64,000 nt of DNA from Aedes albopictus (Eukaryota; Arthropoda; Insecta; Diptera; Culicidae): positions 88,833,228 through 88,897,227 of the forward strand of contig NC_085138.1 in NCBI RefSeq assembly GCF_035046485.1, given 5' to 3'. Below the pieces are notes generated by a model, which searched no databases, was not told the DNA's origin, and saw only the letters and a list, made by a program, of their open reading frames with translations. Numbering within the stretch: position 1 is the first letter of the stretch; each line of letters begins with the position of its first letter. The position numbers and the translations under genes are program-made. This document shows positions 11,203 through 23,200 of the stretch, in pieces.

Positions 11203-13680
11203 AAATGTATCATTTTTAAACAAATCTCAAACCATCAATTGAAATGAAGCACGGCTTGAAGCCTCTTTGAATCTAGGACACCAACTAAAATAAAACAATG
11301 GTTCGCCAAATTGATTGAGCCATAACTAGGCATGAAAGCCCACTCCTGGAAAGCGCTGTCTCTGTCTTAATCAGACAACGAATAACACGAAGCAAAAACT
11401 TGTCTCAAATTGAAAAACAAAAGGACTCCCCGTCGAAGGCTGAGTAAAAGTTTTTCTTTGTTCAAAAATGTGTCTCTGCCGAAGTTTGTTCGATTGTTAA
11501 AGAGAAAACAAAAACACAGTTTCCAACTTACTGACCGACACCGACAAATCTGTACCATCGAATGGCCCCCGCAAGTGCGCCATCGAATGCTGTCTTGTAG
11601 GACTTCCAAAGCGCTCGACAACCCGACAGTCGCTCCCACTTGTTGGTAAGAAAATGTAAAGCCACTAAACTAAATTCAATCAAACAACAAAACATCGAGC
11701 CACTTTGGGCTAGATTCACTAAACAACAGAGTTGATAGGAGATTTTTTAACGGAAAGAGATAGTAAACGAGAAATAGAGTCTATTTTAGTTCCCTGCAAA
11801 TATTTTTATTTTAATCGCAAACTGAACATATTTTATTTTATGTTTATGTAGTTTTATCTTCAAACCGTCTGCGCTAATCTGAACAAATCAATTCGATAAC
11901 AACATATATTTGACGTGTATTACAAGAGTCAAGCTTTGGAGAATTATACACTTGTTTTAACGCGGAACCATTGTAAATGTGTTTTTCATTTTTAATTAGC
12001 TATTTATGCAAGGAAATCGGATTGCACACTAGGAAGCAAAGCGGTTGACGAAGGAACCGACCAACAATAATTGAAAAGTATTAAAACGATGAAATTCGGG
12101 CGGCTATTTAGTAGCGAGGAGCCAACCAATCTCCTCAAAAACTTTTGTTTGGGAATGCTTTTATTCCAACAATCACGAGGCCACCAGCCACGGCCAGCTT
12201 TTTAAAGTGAATTAATAATCTTACGGAATATGACGTAATCAAAATACAGGAAAAAAAAACTTATACAGTTTAATTTGTTTTCAAGTTCGTTTCGTTGACG
12301 TTTCGTTTTTATCGAACTAGCATTAGTAGAGTGCGTAAAGCGTAATAGGAATGAGAAGGAATACAGTGAAAATATAAGAAAAAAAGCCAGCACACGGTTG
12401 GCTTACAAAAACGAATTTATACGAATGCAGAAAAGAAAACAAGACTAAGCAGTACTGAGAGAAACAAAATGAAAAACACAACTGAACGAAACGGAAAAGA
12501 AGTACGAAAGACCGTGGACCGGAAATGGAACAAACGAAATTGGAAACTAAACAATGTGTATTTGCTATACAAAGAAACTGATTTAAATTGAAGGATTATT
12601 AGTAGATGATGTGAAATCGAAAGCTGGAAGTAATTTAAATAAAGAGAATCGTGAAAGTAACGATGCCCATGGGTGTTGCGTTTGATTGATCCGAAATTCC
12701 TTGATTATTGGACATCTGATGGTATTGGCTAGGACCCCAAAACAGGCCATGTTTGAGAAAACGAATGAAAACTATTCGAAAATCCTCGAAATGCTGATCT
12801 GTTTTCAGAAGCATCAATTTTGACCAGTTCAGAGTTTTGACCATAGTGCATTATTCAGTCCATTAGCCTGTTGCGATCTAAATCGGCATGAATTTAGTAG
12901 ATCCCAATATAATATGGTAATTAAAGCTATGGAGCATGAGCATGAGCATAGATGACCGCACAATTCGTAGTTGCTAATCCGTGATTAACCAGAGCAATCG
13001 AAATTGCACAAAGAACCAATGAATAGGGCTTGGTACTAGCTTACTATTCTCAATGTACACAGTTCGAGAACTCTCAACTTTAGTAAGGTCTATAGAGGCG
13101 CTGGCCACGTCCTTACGGTCATCGAGGATGGGAGGCAATGTTAGTAAGACAAACGTTGTTATAAAGACCGCGAATCGCTACATCTCAACGTTTGTCTCAG
13201 GAAGGAATTTTTGTTAGTAGGGTAGGGTACTTTGTCAGTTAGGGAGTCACCTATGGTTGGTGATATGATCAATATACACAAACCGCCGGTAACAACCGAC
13301 CACTTTTCAACGCAAAAACAAGCCAAAAAAAATATATCGCGCGTCTCCACTCCACTAAGGAGCAGAAACCTTTAGTCTATTCCACACAGAAATACACTGA
13401 ACGCGACACTCTTGTCGGCGCCCGGATTTTTTTCCTCGACCGATGAGCCCGAACTCAATATGATGATTAAAACTATGGAACCCATAAATTTTGATTAAAA
13501 CTGGAGGAAAAAAATCGTCAAAAAATCAACTCCCACATTTGGCAGTGGTGGTTCTAATTTGGCCATTTCCATAACAAATATATGGCCATAACTGACACAG
13601 TGCTTCTATTTTAACCAGTGCTTACTTCAACATTCCTTGTGCATCACGGTAATTTTTTGACCCAAATCAACACTACGGTG
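11203..13680. other. Unassigned DNA, part possibly old repeat
   Basis: No gene could be supported in this ~2.5 kb. A short GAGCAT direct repeat at about 12933-12948 and the following sequence resemble dispersed repeats by style only. An AATAAAG at about 12636 in AT-rich sequence could be a 3'-UTR signal, but no upstream reading frame supports a gene. Confidence 0.3.
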
Positions 13681-13683
13681 TAC

Positions 13684-13742
13684 ATTTGGTCGAATGCCGT
13701 TTGGCCGAACGCCGTTAGGCCGAATGCCAATTGGCCAAAAGC
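13684..13742 (+). repeat. GGCCGAATGCC short tandem motif
   Basis: Three to four ~15-bp units of the type TTTGGCCGAATGCCG. The same motif returns inverted at about 14448-14487, as if marking two ends of one old insertion of ~0.8 kb. Confidence 0.6.
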
Positions 13743-14242
13743 TAACATTCAAGCTGCCAATGTGATCATCAAAAGCATTTCCTTCTGTTGCCGCTGGGAA
13801 CACTGCTTCCTCTCCGATATTGACAGGCGAGAACGAAAACGATCGACAGGAAAGTATAGAATAGATAACGGAGTACTGATACCACAAGTGAACTACTAAG
13901 ACCACTTTAATGGTGTGAATTCTATACGTTACTATTGTATTGTATACTATTACTATTGTAATTTAAAATGAACGCAAATGAACTAAACGTACCTTAATTA
14001 CAGTAACGATCAATTGTTATGTGTGGACAGGCAGATATTGGGCATATGTGCGGGGAAAGCACTGATAGTGCAAGTTCCTTATAATGTAAAACCTAACCTT
14101 CAAATCTAATAAAATGAATTTGCAGTTTAAATCTGTCCTGTCCGCTGTTGAAGCTGCTAAAAACCCAGTGTCCGAACCCCCAATTTGCCTGTCGACGTAA
14201 TACCTTCTTTTAATCATAGGCTATTCTCACTAGTTTTGCCAT

Positions 14243-14320
14243 TAAGGGCCGATTTCTTCACCTCGGCTTAACTCGTAAGCCAGGCTTACGCCTAAGCCAG
14301 GGTGAAGAAATCGGCCCTAA
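14243..14320. mobile_element. 78-bp miniature palindrome
   Basis: TAAGGGCCGATTTCTTCACC (14243-14262) is inverted at 14301-14320. A second inner palindrome lies at about 14275-14289 (GTAAGCCAGGCTTAC). The whole segment can form one hairpin, consistent with a tiny MITE or a transposon-end pair. Confidence 0.65.
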
Positions 14321-14447
14321 GGGAATCAGTTTGCGTTGAAACTTTGATTTTTTGGCAGAGATTTTTCCTTTTTTGAATCATAGGCTGTTCTTTCTAGTTA
14401 AACTGATGTGGAGAACAGTGGCATGCCATTTAAAGTAACTCAATTTT

Positions 14448-14487
14448 CGACCAAACGGCATTCGGCCAAATGGCTTTCGGCCAAATG
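14448..14487 (-). repeat. GGCCGAATGCC motif, inverted relative to 13.7 kb
   Basis: CGACCAAACGGCATTCGGCC and CCAAATGGCTTTCGGCC are minus-strand versions of the motif at 13684-13742. Confidence 0.55.
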
Positions 14488-14594
14488 ACCCGGAACCGAA
14501 CACTACGTTAGCGAACTGTTCCCAATGTAATGCATTAGAAAGGTTAATGCTAAAACTATTTTTTTTGCCCGTTTTCTGCATTTTTTTCACTACA

Positions 14595-15520
14595 TACAGG
14601 GGATAGACAAAATGATCGGGACAGGCAAAATTTTCACTTTTCAAAAAATGTCCATTTAGCTGTAACTTTAAGAAAAGTGCATCAAATGTTCTCAAATTTT
14701 CACTGTAAGTTGATCAACTAGTTGTGTATCAGTGGACAAAATTTCGAAAAGATCGGGCTATTCTCCACGAAGTAATAGGCATTTTAGAAAAAGATAGAAT
14801 TATCAGATAGCCAACTTTGAGCTGTTATATCTCCAAATTTCTTGAGCCGAATGACACAAAATTTTGACCATTTATGACTTATATAATGAGCTCTGAAACA
14901 CGTTTGACTCAACTTGAAATTATTAACAAGAGAAAAAGTTATAGCAATTTCATTTATTTTATGATTTATTAGCAAATTGGTCTATTTTTAATACGCATCC
15001 CATTACATTTCCAATGAATTGCCGCCTATGTTGTTATTTTCTTTCAAAACATATCTGTATTCAAGACAATCGGAGGGAATTTAAATGAACTATAATTAGC
15101 ATCTTGAATTTTGAAACGATGTTGAAATTTAATGAAATGTGATATTTTATTAGAAAAATAATCTAATTGTTATAATTTTCTTCCGTGTTAAGAATTTAAA
15201 GTTAAGTCAAAAGTTGTTCAAAGCTCATTATATAAGTCATAAATGGTCAAAATTTCATTGCATTCGGTTCATTGAATCCGGAGATATAACAGCTCTAAGT
15301 TGGCTATCGGATAATTATACCTTTTTCTTCGAATCTTCATAACTTCGTGCAGAATAGTCCGATCTTTTCCAAATTTTGTCCACTGATACACAAATAGTTG
15401 ATCAACTTACAGTGAACAATTGAGAATATTTGAAGCACTTTTCGAAAAGTTACAGCTATTTTAAATTTTTTTGAGAAGGGCAAATTTTGCCTGTCCCGAT
15501 CATTTTGTCTATCCCCTGTA
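14595..15520. mobile_element. 926-bp TA-flanked foldback element
   Basis: The ends read TACAGGGGATAGACAAAATG and the exact reverse complement, then CGGGACAGGCAAAATT and its complement. Arms of more than 300 bp face each other around an AT-rich centre. The terminal TA on both sides fits the TA target duplication of Tc1/mariner-type elements. No transposase open frame is present. A related, half-preserved copy lies at about 25660-25970. Confidence 0.85.
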
Positions 15521-15835
15521 CATTGGTATTAAGCATGTGCCTCCCATTTTCATCCTACGAAAAACAAAGGATTGACGTGCTATTTGTTTTGTTTCTTATT
15601 TTTGTATTTTTTGTTAGAAGTGAGCACCAATAAAACAGTATCCTATTAGTAAACATTAAGATCTTCTCCTCGTCTATAAAACAAGTAGATATTAGCGTGT
15701 CATGCAATTACAAATAGCGTAAACTAAAGATCTAGTCACTAGTAGTGGTTCCTCCAGTGATTCCTTCAGTGCTTTTTTGAGGATTCATTCAGGAATTTCT
15801 ACAGGGATCCCCAAATGAATTTCATCTTAGATCCT

Positions 15836-15957
15836 TTAACCCTTTGGAGCCGGATAATTTTGCCACTGCTGCCGCTACCTCGCTGGTCTTGAATACGTGT
15901 GTTTTGCTCGGTTTCATCGCCGGGGTCATATTAACACCTCCGGCTCCAAAGGGTTAA
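15836..15957. mobile_element. 122-bp MITE with perfect 18-bp inverted ends
   Basis: TTAACCCTTTGGAGCCGG at 15836-15853 is exactly complementary to CCGGCTCCAAAGGGTTAA at 15940-15957. It sits within degenerate satellite. Confidence 0.8.
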
Positions 15958-16279
15958 GGTATTCCTCCAGATTTTTTGATTGTTGCTTTAATTCCATCTG
16001 GAATCAGTCGAAGTATTTATGGAGGATTTTCTACCTGAAATTCTTTCAGAAAATTTTACCAGAACTTATTTAAAAAATTACCCAAAATTTTGCCCAAAAA
16101 ATCCTTTAGGTGTCCATCCAAGGATTCCTTCAAGCATTAGTTCAGAAGTTATTGCAGACATGGTTTCCTTTAGACTTTATCCTGGAACTCCGACATAAAT
16201 TCTTCCAGGAATGCGTTTAGAAAGCTCTCCTGGGATTTCCTAGGCAATTCGTCATGGAATTGCTTCCAGGATTTTTCAA

Positions 16280-16340
16280 GAGATGAACCAGCCTCGGTCT
16301 GAAAATCTCTCTAATAAAGATACCTAGCCTAACCTAACCT
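16280..16340 (+). repeat. Retroposon 3' tail with hairpin (copy 4)
   Basis: GAGATGAACCAGCC / TCGGTCTGAAAATCTC stem-loop, then CTAATAAAGATA and an (AACCT)-like end. It is inserted in degenerate satellite and lacks any head. Confidence 0.6.
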
Positions 16341-16756
16341 TCCAAGATTACTCCTGGGGTTTCTTTAGGAAAACCTCCAGATATTCTTCCACGGTTTTCT
16401 CCAGGGATTCCCTCAGGATTTTCTCTAGGAAAATTCACGCAGGGATTATTTTTTTCTAGGATTGCTTTAAACATTGCTCCAAGGATCCTTCCAGGAACTC
16501 TCAGATTGCTCTACGGATTCCTCCAAGGCTTCCTCCAGCGATTCATACAGGAATTCTTCCTTTTTTAAGAATTCCTCCAGAGATTCCTCCGAAATTGCTT
16601 CAAGGATTCCTCCAGGAATCCCTTTAGGTACACACCTAGAAAATATCATGTAATTTTAAGTTTCCTGAACCTGACATATACGAGCATCTTCAAAAACACA
16701 AATTTAAAGGTTGAAACACGTAAGTTTACGTCTTTCAAGACACCCCAAAATAAAAC

Positions 16757-16897
16757 TTTTTTTTTAAGCGTCTAGCAATCGCTAGAAGCGATTTGACAGA
16801 CAAAACATAGAAAAATTAAATAACGCCGTGCATGGGATTCGAACACCGGATCTTCTGATTGTGAGCCACATCTCTTACCCCTCGGCTATTTCACCGA
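16757..16897 (-). mobile_element. tRNA-derived SINE, minus strand
   Basis: On the minus strand 16897-16827 carries a box A-like segment (TAGCCGAGGGGTAAGAG) and a box B-like segment (GGTGTTCGAATCCC), and the anticodon-arm region could read CAC. A ~60-base tRNA-unrelated body and a poly-A run (about 16757-16769) follow. The two ends do not pair as an acceptor stem, so this is a SINE or tRNA pseudogene. Confidence 0.65.
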
Positions 16898-17079
16898 ACG
16901 GCTGATGAACGTGATACTGATTCTACGTTTCTGGTGAAACGAATTTGTTGACATCTAACGCAACCAACCAGCACTTACATGATGCGCGTAAAAATGAGTC
17001 CAATTTGTGATTCAGTCTTGAAAACGTTTACATTCTTTGGTGATTCCGTTTCGTGCAAATTTAAGAATTTCTAAGTGTG

Positions 17080-18661
17080 TACTCCAACACGAATTCCTCC
17101 AGGTATTTCTAAGGGAGCATCCATTAAGTACGTTACGCTAAAATTGAGAATTGTCAACACCGTGCGGATTTTTCCTATACCTAATTCATTGCTTGTCACA
17201 CTTTCACAAACCCCCCTCCCCCCTCTAAGCGTGACGTACTTAATTGATGCCCCATAAGGCATTCTTCCGGAGATTGTTCCAGGATCTCATCCAGGAATGC
17301 CTCCAGAAATTCCTGCTGAAATTTCTGCAAGAATTTCTGCAGGCATTTCTTAAGAAATTTCTTCAGGTATCCCTCCAGGCGTTCCTCAAGGAATCCCCTT
17401 ATGATTTTTCCAAGATTTCCGGGAATTTCTTCAGAAAATCCTCCTGGGATTCCTTCAGGAATTCCTCCTGAGATTCCTCTAGGAATTTCTTTACGCATTT
17501 CTAAAGGAATTTCTCATGTAATTCCTTTAGAAGTTCCTACAGTCATTCCTCTAGGAAATCCTCCATGGATGCCTCCTGAAGTTCTTCCAGGGATTCCTCC
17601 AAGGATTCTTCGAGAGGTTCCTGCAGGGATTTTTCCAGAAGTTCCGCCTGACATTTCTATAAAGATTCCTCTTGGAATTCCTCCAAAGATTCCTCCATGG
17701 ATTCTACTAAACAATCCTTCAGGAATTTCTGTAGAGGTTCCTCCAGAAGTTCATCTACAGATTTCATTTCTCCAGGAATTTCGACAGGCATTTCTCCAGG
17801 AACTCCTCCAGAGATTTCTCCAGGAATTCTGATAGGCACGCCTGCAGGCATTTCTCCAGGAACTCCTCTAGGAATTGTTCCAAGGATTCCTCCAGTAATT
17901 TCCCCTAGCAATTCCTCCGCGGCTGCCTCTAGGAATTGTTCCAGCAATTCCTCTAGAGATTTCTCCAGGAATTTCCACAGGCATGTCTTTAGGTATTCCT
18001 CCAGGTATTTATCCAGGGATTGTTCCAGGCATTTCTTCCATATTTCATCCAGACATGCCTTTAGGGACTTCTCCAGGAATTCCCCCAAGAATTCCCCCAG
18101 GCGTTCTTTAAGGAATCCCATCAGAAGTTTTTCCAAAAATTCCTTCTGCGATTTCTTCAGTACTTCCTCTGGGGATTTCTTCAGAAAATGCTCCTGGAAT
18201 TCCTCAAGAGATTCTTCCAGGAATTCCTTCATGGATGTCTTCAGAAGTTCTTTCAGATTTTTTTCCAAGTGTTCCTACAGGAATTTCTCCTAAAGGGATT
18301 CTTCTAGCGATCCCTCCAAAGATTTCCCTAAAGATTCTTCTAGCAGCTCCACACTTCCCAGGAATTCCTCCAAGAACTCCTCCAGGCATTCCCCCATAAC
18401 TTTATCCAGGCATTTCTCCAGGCGTTCTTCAAGGAATCCCCTCTGAAATTTTCCCAAGAGTTCCTTCTGTGAATTCTTCAGTACTTGCTCTGGGGATTTC
18501 TTCAGAAAATACTCCTGGGATTCCTCAAGAGATTCTTCCAGGAATTCCTTCATGGATGTCTTCAGAAGTTCTTCCTGATTTTTTTTTTCCAAGTACATAT
18601 GTATTCCTACAGGAACTCCTCCACACATTCCTCCAGAAATTCTTCCAAGAATTTCTCCTCA
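17080..18661. repeat. Degenerate TTCCTCCAGGAATTC satellite, ~1.6 kb
   Basis: The motif ATTCCTCCAGGAATT/GGATTTCTCCAGG repeats at about 21-24 bases with many substitutions. Because stops are rare in the motif, long low-complexity open frames occur on both strands; they show no domain and mirror the repeat. A 142-bp MITE is inserted at 17113-17254. Confidence 0.8.
17113..17254. mobile_element. 142-bp MITE with ATCCATTAAGTACGT ends
   Basis: The left end GGGAGCATCCATTAAGTACG and right end ACGTACTTAATTGATGCCCC are inverted copies. The interior contains CTATACCTAATTCATTGC and CTTGTCACAC, which recur in the copy near 47.9 kb. It is non-coding. Confidence 0.8.
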
Positions 18662-19737
18662 CGGTAGAGTTTTAGGAGGAATCCCAATGGAAATTCCTCT
18701 CCCGTTACGTGGGTGGATCATCTTAGAACGGTGCGTTACGGTGTAAGGTGTAACGGTGCGTTTGGTACGGGAGGTCCACGCTTCCATCTTTCCCCTCGAT
18801 TACAAGGAGTAGAATGTTTTCAAATATTGACTATGTTGAAATCTGTCTATCCCTTGAAATCTTCTCTACGGTACATGCTGCGCAGTTGGCCTGGCCGTTA
18901 GACAAGAAAAATGATAGACTTGAAAAGTCTTCATTTTCCAGGATGTATTCAAGCAATGACTGCGTTAGTGTGAGATTAGATTAGATTAGATTAGATTAGA
19001 ATCCCAATGGAAATTCCTGGAGGAATCCTTAGAGGAATTCATGGAAGAATCCGTAGAGAAATCCCTATTTAAATTGCATGGAGTGATTCTAGAAGGAATT
19101 ATTGGAGAAATCCTACAGAAAATTTTGGATACATTCCTTAAAGAGTTCCTGCAATCAAATATTAGGGAAATCCTGCAGGTATATCAACAATTTTGAAATC
19201 CCAGTAAAAGTTTCTTAAGGAATACCGCAGACAAACGACGTAACACTGGCGGAATTTCCATCGACATCAGAACAATTTTCTTGAAAATCCATCACCCATT
19301 TCACACTACCATCAACTGGTGGAAATGTGTCACGAAACACTGCTTTGTGCGGTATCGTCAACAGAAGGCGCTATTGTGAAACGTCAAACGCAAAGAAAAA
19401 GTTTGCGCGCCTCTGGTTGTGAAAGCCGCAACTATGAAGATTTAAAATGACCGTTAAAAGCGTGGTCGATGGAAATTCCGTCAGTGTTACGTCTGTTTGT
19501 CTGTGGTATTCCTTTTGAAACTTTTACTAGGATTACGAAATTGTTGATATATCTGCAGGATTTCCCTAATATTTGATTTCAGGAACTTTTCTAGGAATGT
19601 ATCCAGAAATTTCTGTAGGAGTTCTCCAAGAATCACTCCATGCAATTTAAATACGGATTTCTCTACGGATTCTTCCAAAAATTCCTCTTAGGATTCCCCC
19701 AGGAATTTCCGTTGGGATTCCTCCTAAAGTTCTACCG
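18662..19737. mobile_element. Large foldback with a retroposon in its left arm
   Basis: Sequence 18662-18698 plus 18999-19265 is inverted at 19464-19737. The left arm is interrupted by a 300-bp insertion and the right arm preserves the uninterrupted site. The centre (about 19225-19500) carries GCAGACAAAC...GTTTGTCTG ends and TGACCGTTAAA, also found in the MITE at 33883-34267. The outer arms are degenerate satellite sequence, so the palindrome may have grown by inverted duplication around a MITE. Confidence 0.8.
18679..19018 (+). mobile_element. Retroposon insertion with 20-bp target duplication
   Basis: The 20-bp sequence GAATCCCAATGGAAATTCCT lies at 18679-18698 and again at 18999-19018. Between them are 300 bp ending in a GATTA/ATTAG microsatellite tail (about 18972-18998), the signature of non-LTR retroposition in plus orientation. 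It encodes no protein and is probably a 5'-truncated or non-autonomous copy. The opposite arm of the surrounding foldback shows the site without it. Confidence 0.9.
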
Positions 19738-20095
19738 GGGATTCATCCAGAAATTTCTCCAGGATTTCTTTGTAGATTATAAGGTTTCTTTTATGAATTA
19801 CCCGTGGATTGCTCTTGGATTTTTTCCAGGATTTCGTCTTGATACTCCTACAAGAATATCTCTTGGTGTTGCTTAAAGAATTTGTCTTGTGATTTTTTCT
19901 GGAATTTCTTCCTGAGAATCCTTCTGGAATACACATTAGAATTTATCAAGCCATTTCTACTGAGATTCCTCCAGAAATTGCTCCTGGATTCTCACAAGAC
20001 CTTTTTTCAGGAATTCCTTAGTGGATTTCTCTAGCATCCTAACAGGGATTTATTCTGGGATTTTAAAAGGAATTTCTCCAACACGGTAACCGAAT
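19738..20095. repeat. Degenerate satellite continuation
   Basis: TTTCTCCAGGATTTC, ATTCCTCCAGAAATT and GGAATTTCTCC motifs continue to about 20090 with decreasing order. Confidence 0.6.
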
Positions 20096-20244
20096 TTATT
20101 CATTTTCGAGCTAAAGTGGAACAGAACAAACAATGAATAAACTGCATTTCCATTCCATTTCCTGTCATAAATGGGAAAATCTTATCAGTTATAATGTTTT
20201 CGATAATGTCAAGAATATTATACGGCTTAAATTGATTGCATTTT

Positions 20245-23200
20245 AACACTTAGCCCCCAGAGTGTAATTTGCTATTTTTTGTGTTGTCCCGCAGTTCACA
20301 GGAGTTTCCTCTAGTAAACCGAGTACCCATAGTCGGTAAGTGCAAGAAAGTGCTTCTTGTTTGTGATGAATGTGTAGTGGGACAACGTCAAAGAGAACTT
20401 CGAGCGCTGCCGTGGGAGTTGAATAGAACGCTCCAGACATCGCCATTAAGCACATCCTTTGGAGATGGCCTACTTTTGATTGGATCGTTCTGAATTCGCC
20501 CTTCTGCCACCACACAAGACATCCATAGGCCATATTGATCGAACGACAGTTGTGTAAATCCGTTTGATATACTTGGGTTTGAGACCCCAAGTTGTACCAA
20601 AGGTTCGCCATACAAGCTTTCTTGATTCTGTACTCAATGTGAGGTGTCAGGAAAGTTTGGAATCAAGAATGACTCCAACGTACTTTACCAGTTCAGTCAC
20701 ATTGATTTCAGAATCAAAGAGACGCAAAGGTCGAACACCATTACGGTTTCGTTTTTCGGTGAAAAGAACAATAGATGTTTTATTCGGATTTACCAAAAGG
20801 CCATATTGGCGACACCAACCTTCAACTACCTGAAGAGCGTTTTGCATCATGTCGAAATGCTGATGCACATACCGACTAACAATGCTAGGTAGTCGTCAGA
20901 AAAACCATAAGTAGGAAAACCACTATTATTGGGTTGCCTCAATAGCGAATCTGCTACGAGATTCCACAAAAGTGGTGACAAGACTCCCCCTTGGGGGCAT
21001 CCACAAACACTCAATTTCCTAATCGTCGCTTGACGCAATGTCGAGAATAGATGTCCGTTTTTGAGCATTTGGTGAATCCAATTGGAAATCAATGGAGATA
21101 TACCATGACCCCGTGTGGCTTCCAATATGGTATCGAAAGGCACGTTGTCAAAAGCACCCTCGATAACTAAGAAAACACCCAAACAGGATTGCTTTTGAGC
21201 GAATGCCTTCTCGATATCGTAAGGAGTCACAGTGGACTTTCCAGATTGGTAAGCATGTTGGTTCACATGAAGAGGCACGTTGGCCAGATGAACATCACGG
21301 ATGTGATGATCTACAAAGCGTTCTAAGCATTTCAGAAGAAAAGAGGTCACACTGATAGGTTTGAAACTCTTTGCTTCTTCATACGACGCACGACCCTCTT
21401 TCGGAATAAACTTTACAGAAATATCCCGCCAAGGTTTGGGAATGTACCCTGTTGCAAAACTGTAAACAAGTATTTTTTCAAAACATGTTTGAAATAATCA
21501 AATCCCTTTTGAAGCAAAATAAGATATATCCCATCTTCCCCAGGAGATTTGAAAGGAACTATTAAGTGCCCATTCAATCGATTCTATAGTTACAATGCTC
21601 CGGGCCGAAGCCAGAGAATCATAACTACAAGAAAAGACATCATGTTCATCCGAAGATGTAATATCCACACATCCGGGGTAGTGTATGCTGAACAAGCATT
21701 CCAGAATTTCCTCATCAGAGGAAGTAAAATCACCATTTGGCAAACGAAGTTCGTTCACTTGAAAATTCTTAGATTTTGCAAGGATTTTGTTCAACCGACA
21801 GGCTTCACACTAACTGGAAGCAGTTGTACAAAGATTTTTCCAGCCGGATCGTCAGCAGATCAAAGAGCTTTCTGGTAGGCCTTGCGAGCCGACCTGAAAG
21901 CCTCCGATCCAACAGAACGTCGTCTGTTCCAACTCTTTCTACATTGTTTCCTGAGCTTCGCCAGATCAGAATTCCATCAAGGGGTTCCTCTTGTGGTCTT
22001 CACAGACCGCAGAGGGCAAGCTTCCTCAAAAGCTTCCATGATGAAGGCCGTTGTAGTATCAACGGCATCATCTAAATCACTTGGAGTGTCAATGGATGGT
22101 GTGGTGAGTGTCCATGAAATTTAGCTGCAACCAAATCGGTAAAGAGATCCCAGTTGGTTGACCGGGGATTCCTGAAACGCAAAGTTTGCGAAGTTACATT
22201 CACATGTTTAAAAAAAGCTGTAGAGATGGTCAGATAACGATTCTTCATCTGACACATGCCAATTGGTCAGCTCGTGACTAATTCTGCTAGAGCAAAGCGT
22301 TTTGTCTAACACTTCCTCTCGAGCAGATACCATGAAGGTTGGGCAGTTGCCTATGTTAAGTAATGCAAGATCTGTACTACTTAAGTACTCCATCAAACTG
22401 GAGCCTCTTAAGTTAATGTCTGAGCTGCCCCAGATGATATGGTGAGCATAAGCATCACTGCCAACAATTAGCGGAAGGCCTTTTGAAGTACAGTATGCGA
22501 TGACTTGTTTGAAAGCATCCGTAGAGGATGGTTCATCATGCGGTGAATAAACCGAACAATAAACGTATTTCCTGTTGAGATTTCCAACAGATACATCGAT
22601 TGTGATAGCACATACATATCTAGTGGTTAGTTCAGATATGAGTGTAGCAACTATTGCGTAGCAAACACCGGATTCATAAGGTTTCCTAGATAGAAATTCC
22701 CCTTACGAAAGTAAGATTCTTGGACTAACGCCACTTGGGCTGTACCATTTTGCATAAGTCTGCAAAGATTGATCGTTGCTGTTCTTTTGTGCTAAAGTTT
22801 GATCTGAGCTATCCTAACCGTAGCCACTACCCAAACTAGGCAAGATTAAACTCCTAATAATCACAGTGCAAAAAAAGAACAGCAACAATAAAGCCAGATC
22901 GGTATCGATTTGAATGCGACAAAGGCGATGATGCACAGAATACACTGTGTAAATCGCATAATGCGAAATCGTATTGGTGAAAATTTAAACTAATTAATAA
23001 CATCTCCAGTTAGCCTAGTGGTTAAGGCTATGGATCGCCAATCCGGAGACGGCGGGTTCGATTCCCGTTCCGGTCGGGAAACTTTTCTCGACTCCCTGGG
23101 CATAGTGTATCATTGTACTTGCCTCACAATATACAAATTCATGCAATGGCAGGCAAAGAAAGCCCTTCAATTAATAACTGTGGAAGTGCTCAAAGAACAC

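Larger units (their letters stand above)
15740..16640. repeat. Degenerate ATTCCTCCAGGAATTC satellite
   Basis: TTCCTCCAG, GGATTCCTTCAGG and GGAATTCTTCC variants recur about every 20-24 bases. A 122-bp MITE and a SINE-type tail have inserted within it. It appears to be an ancestral, mutated relative of the clean 23-bp arrays downstream. Confidence 0.75.

Noticed and set aside
16827..16897. Functional tRNA gene (possible CAC anticodon), minus strand
   Set aside because: The ends do not form an acceptor stem, and a body plus poly-A follow, so it was called a SINE.
17196..18293. Frames of 100-200 codons on both strands
   Set aside because: Low-complexity translations of degenerate satellite.
21549..22124. 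Plus-strand frames across the LINE
   Set aside because: They are antisense to the recognised LOA-type pol on the minus strand.
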